Below, piece by piece: positions 16,875 to 25,091 of a stretch of 64,000 bases of DNA (position 1 is the stretch's first letter; the number at the start of each line of letters is the position of its first letter). A model generated the notes under the pieces. The model ran no database searches. It saw nothing but the letters and a program-made list of their open reading frames with translations, and was not told where the DNA came from. The position numbers and the translations under genes were made by a program. Source of the stretch: JAEUHM01 sp964538625 (GTDB taxonomy: Bacteria; Verrucomicrobiota; Verrucomicrobiia; Verrucomicrobiales; Verrucomicrobiaceae); the NCBI GenBank assembly GCA_964538625.1, contig CAZIGH010000014.1, positions 1 through 64,000 of the forward strand. The letters run 5' to 3'.

Positions 16875-19103
16875 CTAGCTTGGCCCCCGGGTCGAGCGTT
16901 TTTTTGACTTGTCTGCTTTTGGCTGACGGTTGCTGCGTTTTTCTTTTGAGCCTTGGCTGCGGAACTTTGGCTTTTCCGCAGTTGGTGCGTCTTCTTGGCG
17001 GGCGAGCTGAAAGTCCACTTGCTTCTTGAAGCTGTCCACTTTGTAAACCTGCACCTGCACTTGGTCCCCGAGTTTGATGCTGCGCCTTGTGCGTTTGCCA
17101 AAGAGGTCTCCACGGGCGGGATCAAAGACGAAGAAGTCATCCCGCACTGCGGAGAGTGGTACTAGACCGCTCATGCCGAGTTGTTCTACATCGACAAAGA
17201 AACCGAAGTTTCGGATGTCTGTCACGAGTGCCTGATAGGTGACTCGTTGTTCAGTTTCGATCTGTGCCTTGAGGTAGGCGTAGAGTTTGACTTCTCGGCT
17301 GTCACGTTCGGCGTCTGATGAGACTCGCTCAGTGGCGCTGATGTGCTCGGCGATGTATTTCATCTCGCTGTGCTGCTGCGGCTTTTTCTCGAACATGGCG
17401 CGGTGCACGACGAGGTCTGCATAGCGGCGGATGGGGGAGGTGAAGTGGGTGTATTTGGTCTTGGCCAGCCCGTAGTGGCCGAGAGGCTCTATGGCGTAGC
17501 GGGCCCGCATCAGTGACTTGAGGAAGCCGATCTTCAATGCTGCACCCGCTGGTACGGTGCTGAGCTTGGCCAGGAGCTTTTGCACTTCTGCACGGATGCT
17601 GAGGTTGCCACAGGGGATGCGGTGGCTGAGCACGTCCTCTCGGAAGTCACTGAGCTTTTTCTCTTTGGGTGCTTCGTGGATGCGGTAGATGGCGGGCTTG
17701 TTGCCGGACATGAGTTTTGCTGCCACGGCTTCGTTGGCGAGCAGCATGTATTCCTCGATGAGCTGGTGTGAGATGTCATTCTCCATGCGTTCGATGCGGA
17801 GCACTTTGCCATGCTCATCGAGACGGATTTTGTGCTCGGGGAAGTCGAGATCGAGCGACCCGTTTTTGAAACGCAGGGTGCGAATTTTCTGCGCTAGGTG
17901 GCTGGCGTGGTGCAGCATTTGCTCGGTGGCGTTTTGTGGCGCACGCTGAAGGATGGCAAGTGCTTCCTGGTAGGTGAAGCGGCGCTTTGACCGGATGACG
18001 GCGGAGTAGAACTTGGCGCTGATGACGCCGCCGTTTTTGTTGAGCGAGAACTCGACGCACTTGGTCAGTCGGTCGAGGTCCGGTTTGAGGGAGCAGAGTT
18101 CGTTGCTGAGTGCTTCTGGCAGCATGGGGATGACGCGGTCCACCATGTAGGTGGAGTTGCCGCGTTTTTTGGCCTCGATGTCCAGGGGACTGCCCGGCTT
18201 CACATAATGGGAGACGTCGGCGATGTGGACCCAGAGTTTCCATTTGTCTGCGCCGTCGCGCTGGATGCAGATGGCGTCGTCGAAGTCTTTGGCATCATCT
18301 GGGTCGATGGTGATGACGTTGTGGGGGCGGCAGTCCACGCGCCACCTGCACTCTTCGGCAGAGGGCTGGTTGTCTGGCCGGGAGCTGGCGATCTGGTTGG
18401 CTTCAGCCAGCACTTCACGGGGAAAGTGCAGAGGCAGCTCGTAGTGGCGGATGACGGAGAGCATGTCCACGCCCTCTGCATCTGGCGGCCCCAGTACTTC
18501 GATGACCTGTCCTTCTGGTGAGGAACTTGCGCCGTCCCAGCTGACGATTTCTACGACCACTTTGTCCCCTATGTTGGCTTTTCGCCCTACGTCCTTTGGC
18601 TCTGGAACGAAGACGCTGCCGGGCAGGCGGGGATCATCTGGACGTACGTGCAGGAACTGTGCGCCGCGCTCGAGGGTGCCTACGAAGGTGGTTCGTTTGC
18701 GCTCGAGCACGCGGACGACGCGGCCTTTGTCTGGCTCACCGGCGGCTTTGCGCAGTCCCTGCGGTCTGACTTCGAGACGCACAAGGACGCGGTCGCCGTG
18801 CATGGCGTTCAGGGTGCCGCCGTCTGCGATGGCAATCTCGGCAATGCCGGGTTCCTCCGGTTGCACGAATCCGCGTCCGCCGCGGGTGATCTGGATGACG
18901 CCGGGGATGAGGTCTGCCTCTCGGGCCTGGATGTAGCGGTTGCCCTTGGTGCGAAGGATTTGGCCGCGTCTCTCCAGGTTGTTGAGGACGCTTTCCAGTT
19001 TGTGAAGGTCCCTGCCGGTGAGTCCGAGGCCTTTGAGGAGCTGCGGTGCGGTGGATGCGGTGTAACTGGGAGCCGCCAGCAGCTTGAGGATTTTTGATTC
19101 CAT
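16875..19103 (-). CDS. rnr: Ribonuclease R (RNB family)
   Basis: 3'-5' exoribonuclease that degrades structured RNA, 742 residues from ATG 19103. N-terminal winged-helix and cold-shock-type domains come first, then the RNB catalytic domain with DPDDAKDFDDAI (about residues 267-278). A C-terminal S1 domain follows (ALVTDIRNFGFFVDVEQLG), then a Lys/Arg-rich tail typical of RNase R. It lies between the small membrane protein gene (convergent) and hemL (same strand, 58-base gap). Confidence 0.96.
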   Translation of the reverse strand: MESKILKLLAAPSYTASTAPQLLKGLGLTGRDLHKLESVLNNLERRGQILRTKGNRYIQAREADLIPGVIQITRGGRGFVQPEEPGIAEIAIADGGTLNAMHGDRVLVRLEVRPQGLRKAAGEPDKGRVVRVLERKRTTFVGTLERGAQFLHVRPDDPRLPGSVFVPEPKDVGRKANIGDKVVVEIVSWDGASSSPEGQVIEVLGPPDAEGVDMLSVIRHYELPLHFPREVLAEANQIASSRPDNQPSAEECRWRVDCRPHNVITIDPDDAKDFDDAICIQRDGADKWKLWVHIADVSHYVKPGSPLDIEAKKRGNSTYMVDRVIPMLPEALSNELCSLKPDLDRLTKCVEFSLNKNGGVISAKFYSAVIRSKRRFTYQEALAILQRAPQNATEQMLHHASHLAQKIRTLRFKNGSLDLDFPEHKIRLDEHGKVLRIERMENDISHQLIEEYMLLANEAVAAKLMSGNKPAIYRIHEAPKEKKLSDFREDVLSHRIPCGNLSIRAEVQKLLAKLSTVPAGAALKIGFLKSLMRARYAIEPLGHYGLAKTKYTHFTSPIRRYADLVVHRAMFEKKPQQHSEMKYIAEHISATERVSSDAERDSREVKLYAYLKAQIETEQRVTYQALVTDIRNFGFFVDVEQLGMSGLVPLSAVRDDFFVFDPARGDLFGKRTRRSIKLGDQVQVQVYKVDSFKKQVDFQLARQEDAPTAEKPKFRSQGSKEKRSNRQPKADKSKKRSTRGPS

Positions 19104-19161
19104 GCTGCACACTGGCACAGCCTGTCAGCGACCGCACTGCCTCTTTTCGGCGGTGTGTTGG

Positions 19162-20451
19162 TTACAGGGCCTTGAGAGCGGCCTGCACGACTTCTGCCGT
19201 GCGCGCCAAGTCATCCGGGCTGTGGGCGAGGCTGATGAAGCCTGTCTCAAACTGGCTGGGGGCGAAGTAAACGCCGTTTTGCAGGCAGTGATGGAAGACT
19301 TTGCGGAAGCTGGGGATGTCGCTGGTCTTGGCGTCGCTCAGATTGCGCACGGGCTTTTCGGTGAAGAAGAGGCAGAACATGCTGCCTCTGCGGTACCACT
19401 GGTAGTTGCGGCCTGTCTGTTTGAGTACGTCGAGCACGGCTGTCTCCATGATCTGGCCTAGTTCTTCCAGCTTGGCATAACCGTTTTGCTTTTCCATCTC
19501 GCGCAACTGCGCAAGGCCGGCCGCCATGGCGAGGGGGTTGCCGCTTAGTGTTCCGGCTTGGTAAACTGGGCCATCTGGAGCCAGCATGTCCATGATGTCT
19601 GCCCGTCCGCCGAAGGCGCCTACTGGTAGGCCACCGCCGATGACTTTGCCCATGGCGGTGAGGTCGGGAGTGATGTTCTCCAACTGCTGCACGCCGCCTT
19701 TTGCGAGGCGGAAGCCGGTCATGACTTCATCAAAGATGAGCAGTGAGCCGTGTTTCTGAGTGATCTCACGGAGTTTCTGAAGGTAGCCGGGCTGAGGAAG
19801 GATGAGGCCCGCGTTTGCAGGATAGCTCTCTACGATGATGGCAGCCACTTCATGGCCTACCTTGGAGAACGTTTCCTCTAGGGCTGCGATGTCGTTGTAG
19901 GGCAGCACGGTGGTAAGGCCGGCGTAGCTGGGCGGTATGCCGGCGCTGTCTGGCTGTCCGTTGGTGAGGGCACCGCTGCCCGCCGCGACGAGCAGCGCAT
20001 CGACGTGGCCGTGGTAGCAGCCGTCAAACTTGATGATGCGGTCTCGCCCGGTGAAGCCGCGCGCGAGCCTGATGCAGCTCATGGTGGCTTCTGTGCCGCT
20101 GTTGCACATGCGCACTTTTTTGACGGAGGGCACCCATTCGCACACGAGTTTGGCCATTTCGACTTCGTATGCGTTGGGGATGCCGAAGCTGACGCCATCT
20201 TTCGCGGCGTTGTGGACGGCTTCGATGACCGGCAGAGGTGCGTGACCCAGGATGGCAGGTCCCCAGGTGCCGACGTAGTCGATGTAGTCCTTTCCATCCA
20301 CGTCCCAGACGCGGGCTCCTTTGGCACGGCGGGCGAAGAAGGGTTCTCCTCCGACGCTGCGGAAGGCGCGCACGGGGGAGTTCACTCCGCCGGGGATGTA
20401 TTGTTTTGCAGCGGAGAACAGCTTTTGGGAGAGGGGGCCGGAGGATGTCAT
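19162..20451 (-). CDS. hemL: Glutamate-1-semialdehyde 2,1-aminomutase
   Basis: PLP enzyme that makes 5-aminolevulinate in the C5 pathway of tetrapyrrole synthesis. 429 residues from ATG 20451, close to the usual 427; the open frame upstream to 20586 is not family-like. IPGGVNSPVRAFRSVGG at the N-terminus, FDEVMTGFR (the cofactor-binding Asp) and GKVIGGGLPVGAFGG (the Schiff-base Lys) are diagnostic. It sits downstream of the sulfatase cluster with a 71-base gap and could share its transcript or have its own promoter. Confidence 0.97.
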   Translation of the reverse strand: MTSSGPLSQKLFSAAKQYIPGGVNSPVRAFRSVGGEPFFARRAKGARVWDVDGKDYIDYVGTWGPAILGHAPLPVIEAVHNAAKDGVSFGIPNAYEVEMAKLVCEWVPSVKKVRMCNSGTEATMSCIRLARGFTGRDRIIKFDGCYHGHVDALLVAAGSGALTNGQPDSAGIPPSYAGLTTVLPYNDIAALEETFSKVGHEVAAIIVESYPANAGLILPQPGYLQKLREITQKHGSLLIFDEVMTGFRLAKGGVQQLENITPDLTAMGKVIGGGLPVGAFGGRADIMDMLAPDGPVYQAGTLSGNPLAMAAGLAQLREMEKQNGYAKLEELGQIMETAVLDVLKQTGRNYQWYRRGSMFCLFFTEKPVRNLSDAKTSDIPSFRKVFHHCLQNGVYFAPSQFETGFISLAHSPDDLARTAEVVQAALKAL

Positions 20452-20522
20452 CAGGGCACAGATAGACGGCGGGCTGCGGCTGTCACCAGCCAATAAGAAG
20501 GGCGGCGGGTGGTGTGTGTGTG

Positions 20523-21941
20523 CTACTTCCAGACGCCTGGCGCATCGGTCCACTTGGTGAGCACTTGGCGCTCGGTGACGGGCCACCAGGCTTGCAGTTT
20601 GTCATTGAGTGTCTTGAGCAACTCGGGGTGTTGGGAGGCGAGGTTGGTGTCTTCGTGCGGATCCGCCAGCAAGTCATACAACTGGGGGCGGAGTTCGGTG
20701 CGTGGGTGGGCGCTGGCATAGCCGTCGAGCTTGCCGTCGTAAGTGAGGAGAAGCTTCCACTTTCCATCGATGATCCAGCGGTAGAGCAGGGTGTCTTCTG
20801 GTTTGTCAATGTTGGCCACGTCGTGAGCAAAGGTTTCGCCAAGCACTTCGGTCCGGGGCGTCGGCTCGCCTGTCTTGAGGATGGGAAGGAGGTTGATGCC
20901 GGGCAGCGCGCTCGACGGCTGCAACCCTGCGGCGGCCAGCATGGTGGGAACGATGTCGATGCTGGAGCAGAGCTGTTCTTTGCGATCACCGGGCTTGATG
21001 ACGCCGGGCCATGAGAAGAGGATGGGCTGGCGGGTGCCGCCTTCGTTTGCAGACTGCTTGCTGCGAGGGGCGAAGCTGCCGCTCTTTGGGTCCTGGATCC
21101 AGCCGTTGTCCGCTACATAGACGAAGAGGGTGTTGTTGGTGAGGCCTTTGGAGTCGATGCGGTCGATGAGCTGGCCGCAGGTCTGGTCAAACCACTCCAC
21201 CATGGCGTAGTAGCGTGCCACGTGGTCTGACTCGATGCCTTTGGCTTTGTATTTTTGGAAGAGTGCATCCGGGGGGGTGTGCGGCGTGTGCGGCATGAAG
21301 GGTGCGTACCAGATGAAGAAGGGCTTTTTCTCGGAGAGGGCGTGGTCGATGAAGTCAAACACGGGTGCCATGCCTTGGCGTCCGATGGTGAGGCCGTCGT
21401 CACCATGACGGCCGCCGGGCTGGGGAAAACCGCGCGTCATGGCATGGGTGAAGCCGGCGCGCTTGGGGTCGCCCTCCCACCACTTGCCGGACTGGTGGCT
21501 GAGGTAGCCTGCGTCGCCGAGAAGTTTCATGATGGGGGTGTGCTGGTAGAAGCGGTCGATGAGCTTGGCGCGCAGTGCATTGTAGGCGCTGTCGTTCCCG
21601 CCCTTTTTTTTGCCTTTGGCTCCGGCCTTGGACGAAGTTCCGTCGGGATGCGCGGGGTCGTTTCCGGTGATGCCGCTCTGGTGGGCATACATGCCGTTGG
21701 CAAAGGTGGCGAGTGCGGGGCGGCAGAGTGCTGTGGGCACGTAGCCTCTGGAGAACAGGGCGCTGCGGGCTGCGAGCTTGTCGAGATGCGGGGTTTCGAT
21801 GTGCTTGTGCCCCATGAAGCCGTAGTCCGTCCATGCGTGATCGTCGGAGATGAGGAAGACGATGTTCGGTGGGGCGGCGGCGAACGAGGAATGGGGACTG
21901 AAGAATGCCGAGAATGCGAGTAGGAGAAGGATGCGGTGCAT
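20523..21941 (-). CDS. Secreted sulfatase with atypical active-site motif
   Basis: Arylsulfatase-fold hydrolase, 472 residues, with a signal peptide (MHRILLLLAFSAFFSPHSSFA). N-terminal PPNIVFLISDDHAWTD carries the metal Asp pair. The formylglycine site reads TALCRPALATF: the Cys and the Pro at +2 are present, but the Arg expected at +4 is Leu. A C-R-P-x-L form is known to me from some marine planctomycete sulfatases, so this may be a subfamily feature rather than inactivation. It is third in a row of three sulfatase genes, with an 8-base gap to the one upstream. The likely substrate is a sulfated polysaccharide. Confidence 0.9.
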   Translation of the reverse strand: MHRILLLLAFSAFFSPHSSFAAAPPNIVFLISDDHAWTDYGFMGHKHIETPHLDKLAARSALFSRGYVPTALCRPALATFANGMYAHQSGITGNDPAHPDGTSSKAGAKGKKKGGNDSAYNALRAKLIDRFYQHTPIMKLLGDAGYLSHQSGKWWEGDPKRAGFTHAMTRGFPQPGGRHGDDGLTIGRQGMAPVFDFIDHALSEKKPFFIWYAPFMPHTPHTPPDALFQKYKAKGIESDHVARYYAMVEWFDQTCGQLIDRIDSKGLTNNTLFVYVADNGWIQDPKSGSFAPRSKQSANEGGTRQPILFSWPGVIKPGDRKEQLCSSIDIVPTMLAAAGLQPSSALPGINLLPILKTGEPTPRTEVLGETFAHDVANIDKPEDTLLYRWIIDGKWKLLLTYDGKLDGYASAHPRTELRPQLYDLLADPHEDTNLASQHPELLKTLNDKLQAWWPVTERQVLTKWTDAPGVWK

Positions 21942-21949
21942 GGTGGGGT

Positions 21950-23431
21950 TTATGGGGATTTTTTCTGGCCTTTGCTCCGGGGTGCTTTGGGTGGGGGTGG
22001 TGGGGGGAGGTCGTCGTGTGGCTGGTCGGTGAAACGCCACGGGTCGTTCCAGTGGCGCATTTCGTGAAGCAGGAGTGTTTTCATTTCGGCCAGCTTGTCG
22101 GCGTGTGAGGGGTCGAGTGCCAAGTTGGGCTGGCCGTGTTCGGGTAGGAGTTCGTGGGGGTTTTGGGCCAGGTTGAAGAGCTGTGTTTCGTTAACGCTGC
22201 GGTCTGGTGCTTCGTAGCGGATGAGTTTCCAGTCGCCTTTCCGTACGGAGCGTATGCCGGGCTTGCTGCCGCCTGCATAGACGCCGTAGAGGGTGTCGCG
22301 AATGGTTTTGGCGCGTCCCTCTAGCACTGGCTTGAAGCTGGTGCCCTCTACGGTCTCTGGGATGGCGGTGCCGGTGAGTTCACAGAGGGTGGGGAGTACG
22401 TCCATGAGGTAGATGTTCCCCTGCACGCGACTTCCGGGTTTGATGCCTGGTCCTTTGACGATGAAGGGTACGCGCCAGCTGTGCTCATAGAGGTTTTGTT
22501 TGCCCATGAGTCCATGCTGGCCGACGGCGATGCCATGGTCGGCGGTGTAGAAGATGTAGGTGTTGTCGAGCTGTCCTGTTTCCTCAAGGCGCTTGAGGAC
22601 GCGACCGATTTGAATGTCGATGTTCTCGTTGCAGGCGAATGCGCGGCCAATTTCGTTGCGGATGGTGGCTTCATCTCGTCTGCGCCAGACGCCGCTTACG
22701 GCCACTTCATCCCGCACGTCGGAGTTGGTGGTGTCAAAGGGGTGGCGGAGGAGCCAGTTTTTTGGCAGGGGAGGCTGGAGGCTGTGAAGGGAGGGAGGTT
22801 GCTCGGGGTCGGTGTGGTTGGTGGCTCCATATTTGGCGAGCAGCTCTGGCCGACCGTCCCGTTCATCATGCGGGTGTGAGAAGCCGTAGTAGATGAGGAA
22901 GGGCTTGGTGTCGGCCCTGTCTTCGCGCTGCTTGAGGTAGTCCATGACGCGGTCTCCGTGCCAGGTGCTGCCGGTTTCATCTGTGCCGCCGCGTTTGGTG
23001 GCGTCGTGGCGGACGGTGAAGAGCTTGTTTGCGGCTTCGTAGCTGTTGCCCATTTTGCAGGTGCGCATGGTGGCGTAACCCGCGCGGTTGAAGACGGCGG
23101 GTATGGTTTGCTGTTCGAGCGCGGGGGGGCTGGTCTTTTCTCCCCACGGGGAGACGGGCAGATGCCAGACAGATCGGCCGCTCATGATCATGTGCCTGGA
23201 GGGCGTGCAAACGGCACCCATGGAGGAGCCCATGTGGTAGGCTGCGTCAAAGACCATGCCTTCGGCGGCTAGGCGGTCGATGTGAGGCGTGTGCAGCGTG
23301 GAGTCTTTGTTGTAGGCTTTGAGCTCCATCGGCGCTTGGTCATCCACGAGGATGAAGAGGATGTTTGGCTGACTGGAGACTGCGGCATGGGAGATGCCGA
23401 ATGCGGTGAGGGCGACAAGGAGGGGGCGCAT
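21950..23431 (-). CDS. Secreted sulfatase
   Basis: 493 residues from ATG 23431; an in-frame GTG at 23440 overlaps the upstream stop as GTGA and may be used instead. Signal peptide (RPLLVALTAFGISHA), metal-site segment PNILFILVDDQAP, and the canonical formylglycine motif CTPSR in MGAVCTPSRHMIMSGR (about residue 75). The late HGIAVGQHGLMGKQNLYE block supplies the Asp/His/Lys of the active site. It is the middle member of the sulfatase trio. The Cys needs a maturation enzyme (FGE or anSME), and none is in the window. Confidence 0.94.
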   Translation of the reverse strand: MRPLLVALTAFGISHAAVSSQPNILFILVDDQAPMELKAYNKDSTLHTPHIDRLAAEGMVFDAAYHMGSSMGAVCTPSRHMIMSGRSVWHLPVSPWGEKTSPPALEQQTIPAVFNRAGYATMRTCKMGNSYEAANKLFTVRHDATKRGGTDETGSTWHGDRVMDYLKQREDRADTKPFLIYYGFSHPHDERDGRPELLAKYGATNHTDPEQPPSLHSLQPPLPKNWLLRHPFDTTNSDVRDEVAVSGVWRRRDEATIRNEIGRAFACNENIDIQIGRVLKRLEETGQLDNTYIFYTADHGIAVGQHGLMGKQNLYEHSWRVPFIVKGPGIKPGSRVQGNIYLMDVLPTLCELTGTAIPETVEGTSFKPVLEGRAKTIRDTLYGVYAGGSKPGIRSVRKGDWKLIRYEAPDRSVNETQLFNLAQNPHELLPEHGQPNLALDPSHADKLAEMKTLLLHEMRHWNDPWRFTDQPHDDLPPPPPPKAPRSKGQKKSP

Positions 23432-23436
23432 GAGGG

Positions 23437-24960
23437 TCACTCTGGAATGGGGTCGCTTCGCTTTACGGTGGTGCCTTCCCAGATGGCTTCATCCGTGGCT
23501 TTGTCGTAAGTCAGCACTCGGCTGGCGCTATTGGGTGCTGGAGGTCGGTCTGTTTTTGGCAGCCACTTCTTGTGCTCGGCGATGATGGTGGCGTGCTCGG
23601 GTTTGCCTGCGAGGTTGTGCCATTCATTTGGATCGTTCTCCATGTCGTAGAGTTCCTCGCTGCCGTCTGCGTAGTGGATGTAGCGCCATTTTTCGGTGCG
23701 GATGCCGTGGTTGCCCTGGTTGTGGCTGGTGATGGCTGGGCGCTCTCGTTTGGTGGTGGCGTTGCGGAGTTGTGGGACGAGGCTGATGCCCTCTAGGTCA
23801 GAACGCGTGGTGACGCCGGTCAGCTCGATGAGCGTGGGGTAGATGTCCAGCAGTTCGGCGGGCTGGGTACACTTCTGTCCCTTGGTGACGCCTGGTCCGG
23901 CGAAGATGAGGGGGACTTTGGTGCCTCTGTCCCAGAGGGTGTTTTTGCCGGTGATTTCTTTTTCACCGAGGTGCCAGCCGTGGTCTCCCCATACGACGAC
24001 GATGGTGTTGTCTGCGTGACCGGATTCTTCCAGCGCGGTGAGGAGGCGGCCTATTTGGGCATCGGTGAAACTGGTGCAGGCGAGGTAGCTGCGGACGAGA
24101 TTGCGCCATTGATTGGATTCTTTGATCCATTTGAGGCGTGGCTCTGGCAGGTTCCAATGCAGGTACCAAGAGAAGCGCGGGGTATCGGCTCGGTCGTCTT
24201 CGATGATTTTTGGCAGGATGCTGTCGTCATCTGGATAGAGGTCGAACCATTTCTGGGTGGCATAGCATGGCACGTGGGGCAGGAAGAAGCCGGCGGCGAT
24301 GAAGAAGGGCTGTTCTTTTGGGGCGGATTTGATTTGCTCACAGATCCAGGTGGCTACTTGATAGTCCCCTTTTCCGGTATCGTCGTTGTCGAGAGGCCAG
24401 ACGCCCCAGTCCATGAGGGGATGATCTCCCATGGGAGTGGGTGGGACGAGCTTCTTGGGTGGCTTGGTTCCGAAGCCGCCGTAAGGGGCGGTGACGTCAA
24501 ACTCTGGTGCGGTGGGCTCGGTTTTGGCTGCCTTGTCTTTTTTCGCCTTTCCTCCTCCTCCAGTGCCGCCGTGATAGATTTTGCCTGTGGCGTAGGTGCG
24601 GTAGCCGTTCTGGGCAAAGTGCTGCGGCAGGGTGACGCGGTCTTTCCACTCTGGCAGGGTGCGGAACCATGGGGCGAGTCCGTAGATGCCGGTGGTGGTG
24701 GGTCTGAGGCCAAGGAGCAGGCTGGTGCGTGAGGGGTTGCAGAGCGGGGAGTTGCAATGCGCGTTGGTGAAGCTGGTGCCGCAGGCGGCGAGCTTGTCGA
24801 GATTTGGTGTCTTGGCCATGGGGTGTCCGCCGAGATGGCCTATCCAGTCATTTTGATCGTCTATGGCGATGAACAGGATGTTGGGCTTTGCCAGTGTGGC
24901 CGCCCCGGATAGTAGGGTGCTGGCGGTGAGAAGAAGTGAAAGCAGAAGTCGGAATGGCAT
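23437..24960 (-). CDS. Secreted sulfatase (iduronate-2-sulfatase-like)
   Basis: 507 residues from ATG 24960, with a signal peptide (FRLLLSLLLTASTLLSGAATLA). Metal-binding PNILFIAIDDQND is followed by the canonical motif CNPSR in SPLCNPSRTSLLLGLRPTTTG, a pattern common in iduronate-2-sulfatase-like enzymes. It contains an HADGRE-type central block and DHGWHLGEKEITGKN, which carries the catalytic His/Lys. It is the first gene of the sulfatase series, divergent from the glycosyltransferase gene by 131 bases, where the shared promoter region must lie. Confidence 0.93.
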   Translation of the reverse strand: MPFRLLLSLLLTASTLLSGAATLAKPNILFIAIDDQNDWIGHLGGHPMAKTPNLDKLAACGTSFTNAHCNSPLCNPSRTSLLLGLRPTTTGIYGLAPWFRTLPEWKDRVTLPQHFAQNGYRTYATGKIYHGGTGGGGKAKKDKAAKTEPTAPEFDVTAPYGGFGTKPPKKLVPPTPMGDHPLMDWGVWPLDNDDTGKGDYQVATWICEQIKSAPKEQPFFIAAGFFLPHVPCYATQKWFDLYPDDDSILPKIIEDDRADTPRFSWYLHWNLPEPRLKWIKESNQWRNLVRSYLACTSFTDAQIGRLLTALEESGHADNTIVVVWGDHGWHLGEKEITGKNTLWDRGTKVPLIFAGPGVTKGQKCTQPAELLDIYPTLIELTGVTTRSDLEGISLVPQLRNATTKRERPAITSHNQGNHGIRTEKWRYIHYADGSEELYDMENDPNEWHNLAGKPEHATIIAEHKKWLPKTDRPPAPNSASRVLTYDKATDEAIWEGTTVKRSDPIPE

Positions 24961-25091
24961 CGGCCTTTGAACGGCCATGGAGTCCTTGTCTTGCGCCTAG
25001 AATGCTGCGGCGATGATAAGGTGCACCCCGGATGCGGCGATTGCATACGAGGTTTGCTTGTTTATGGGGTGCGACCTAGCATCCCGCTCCT

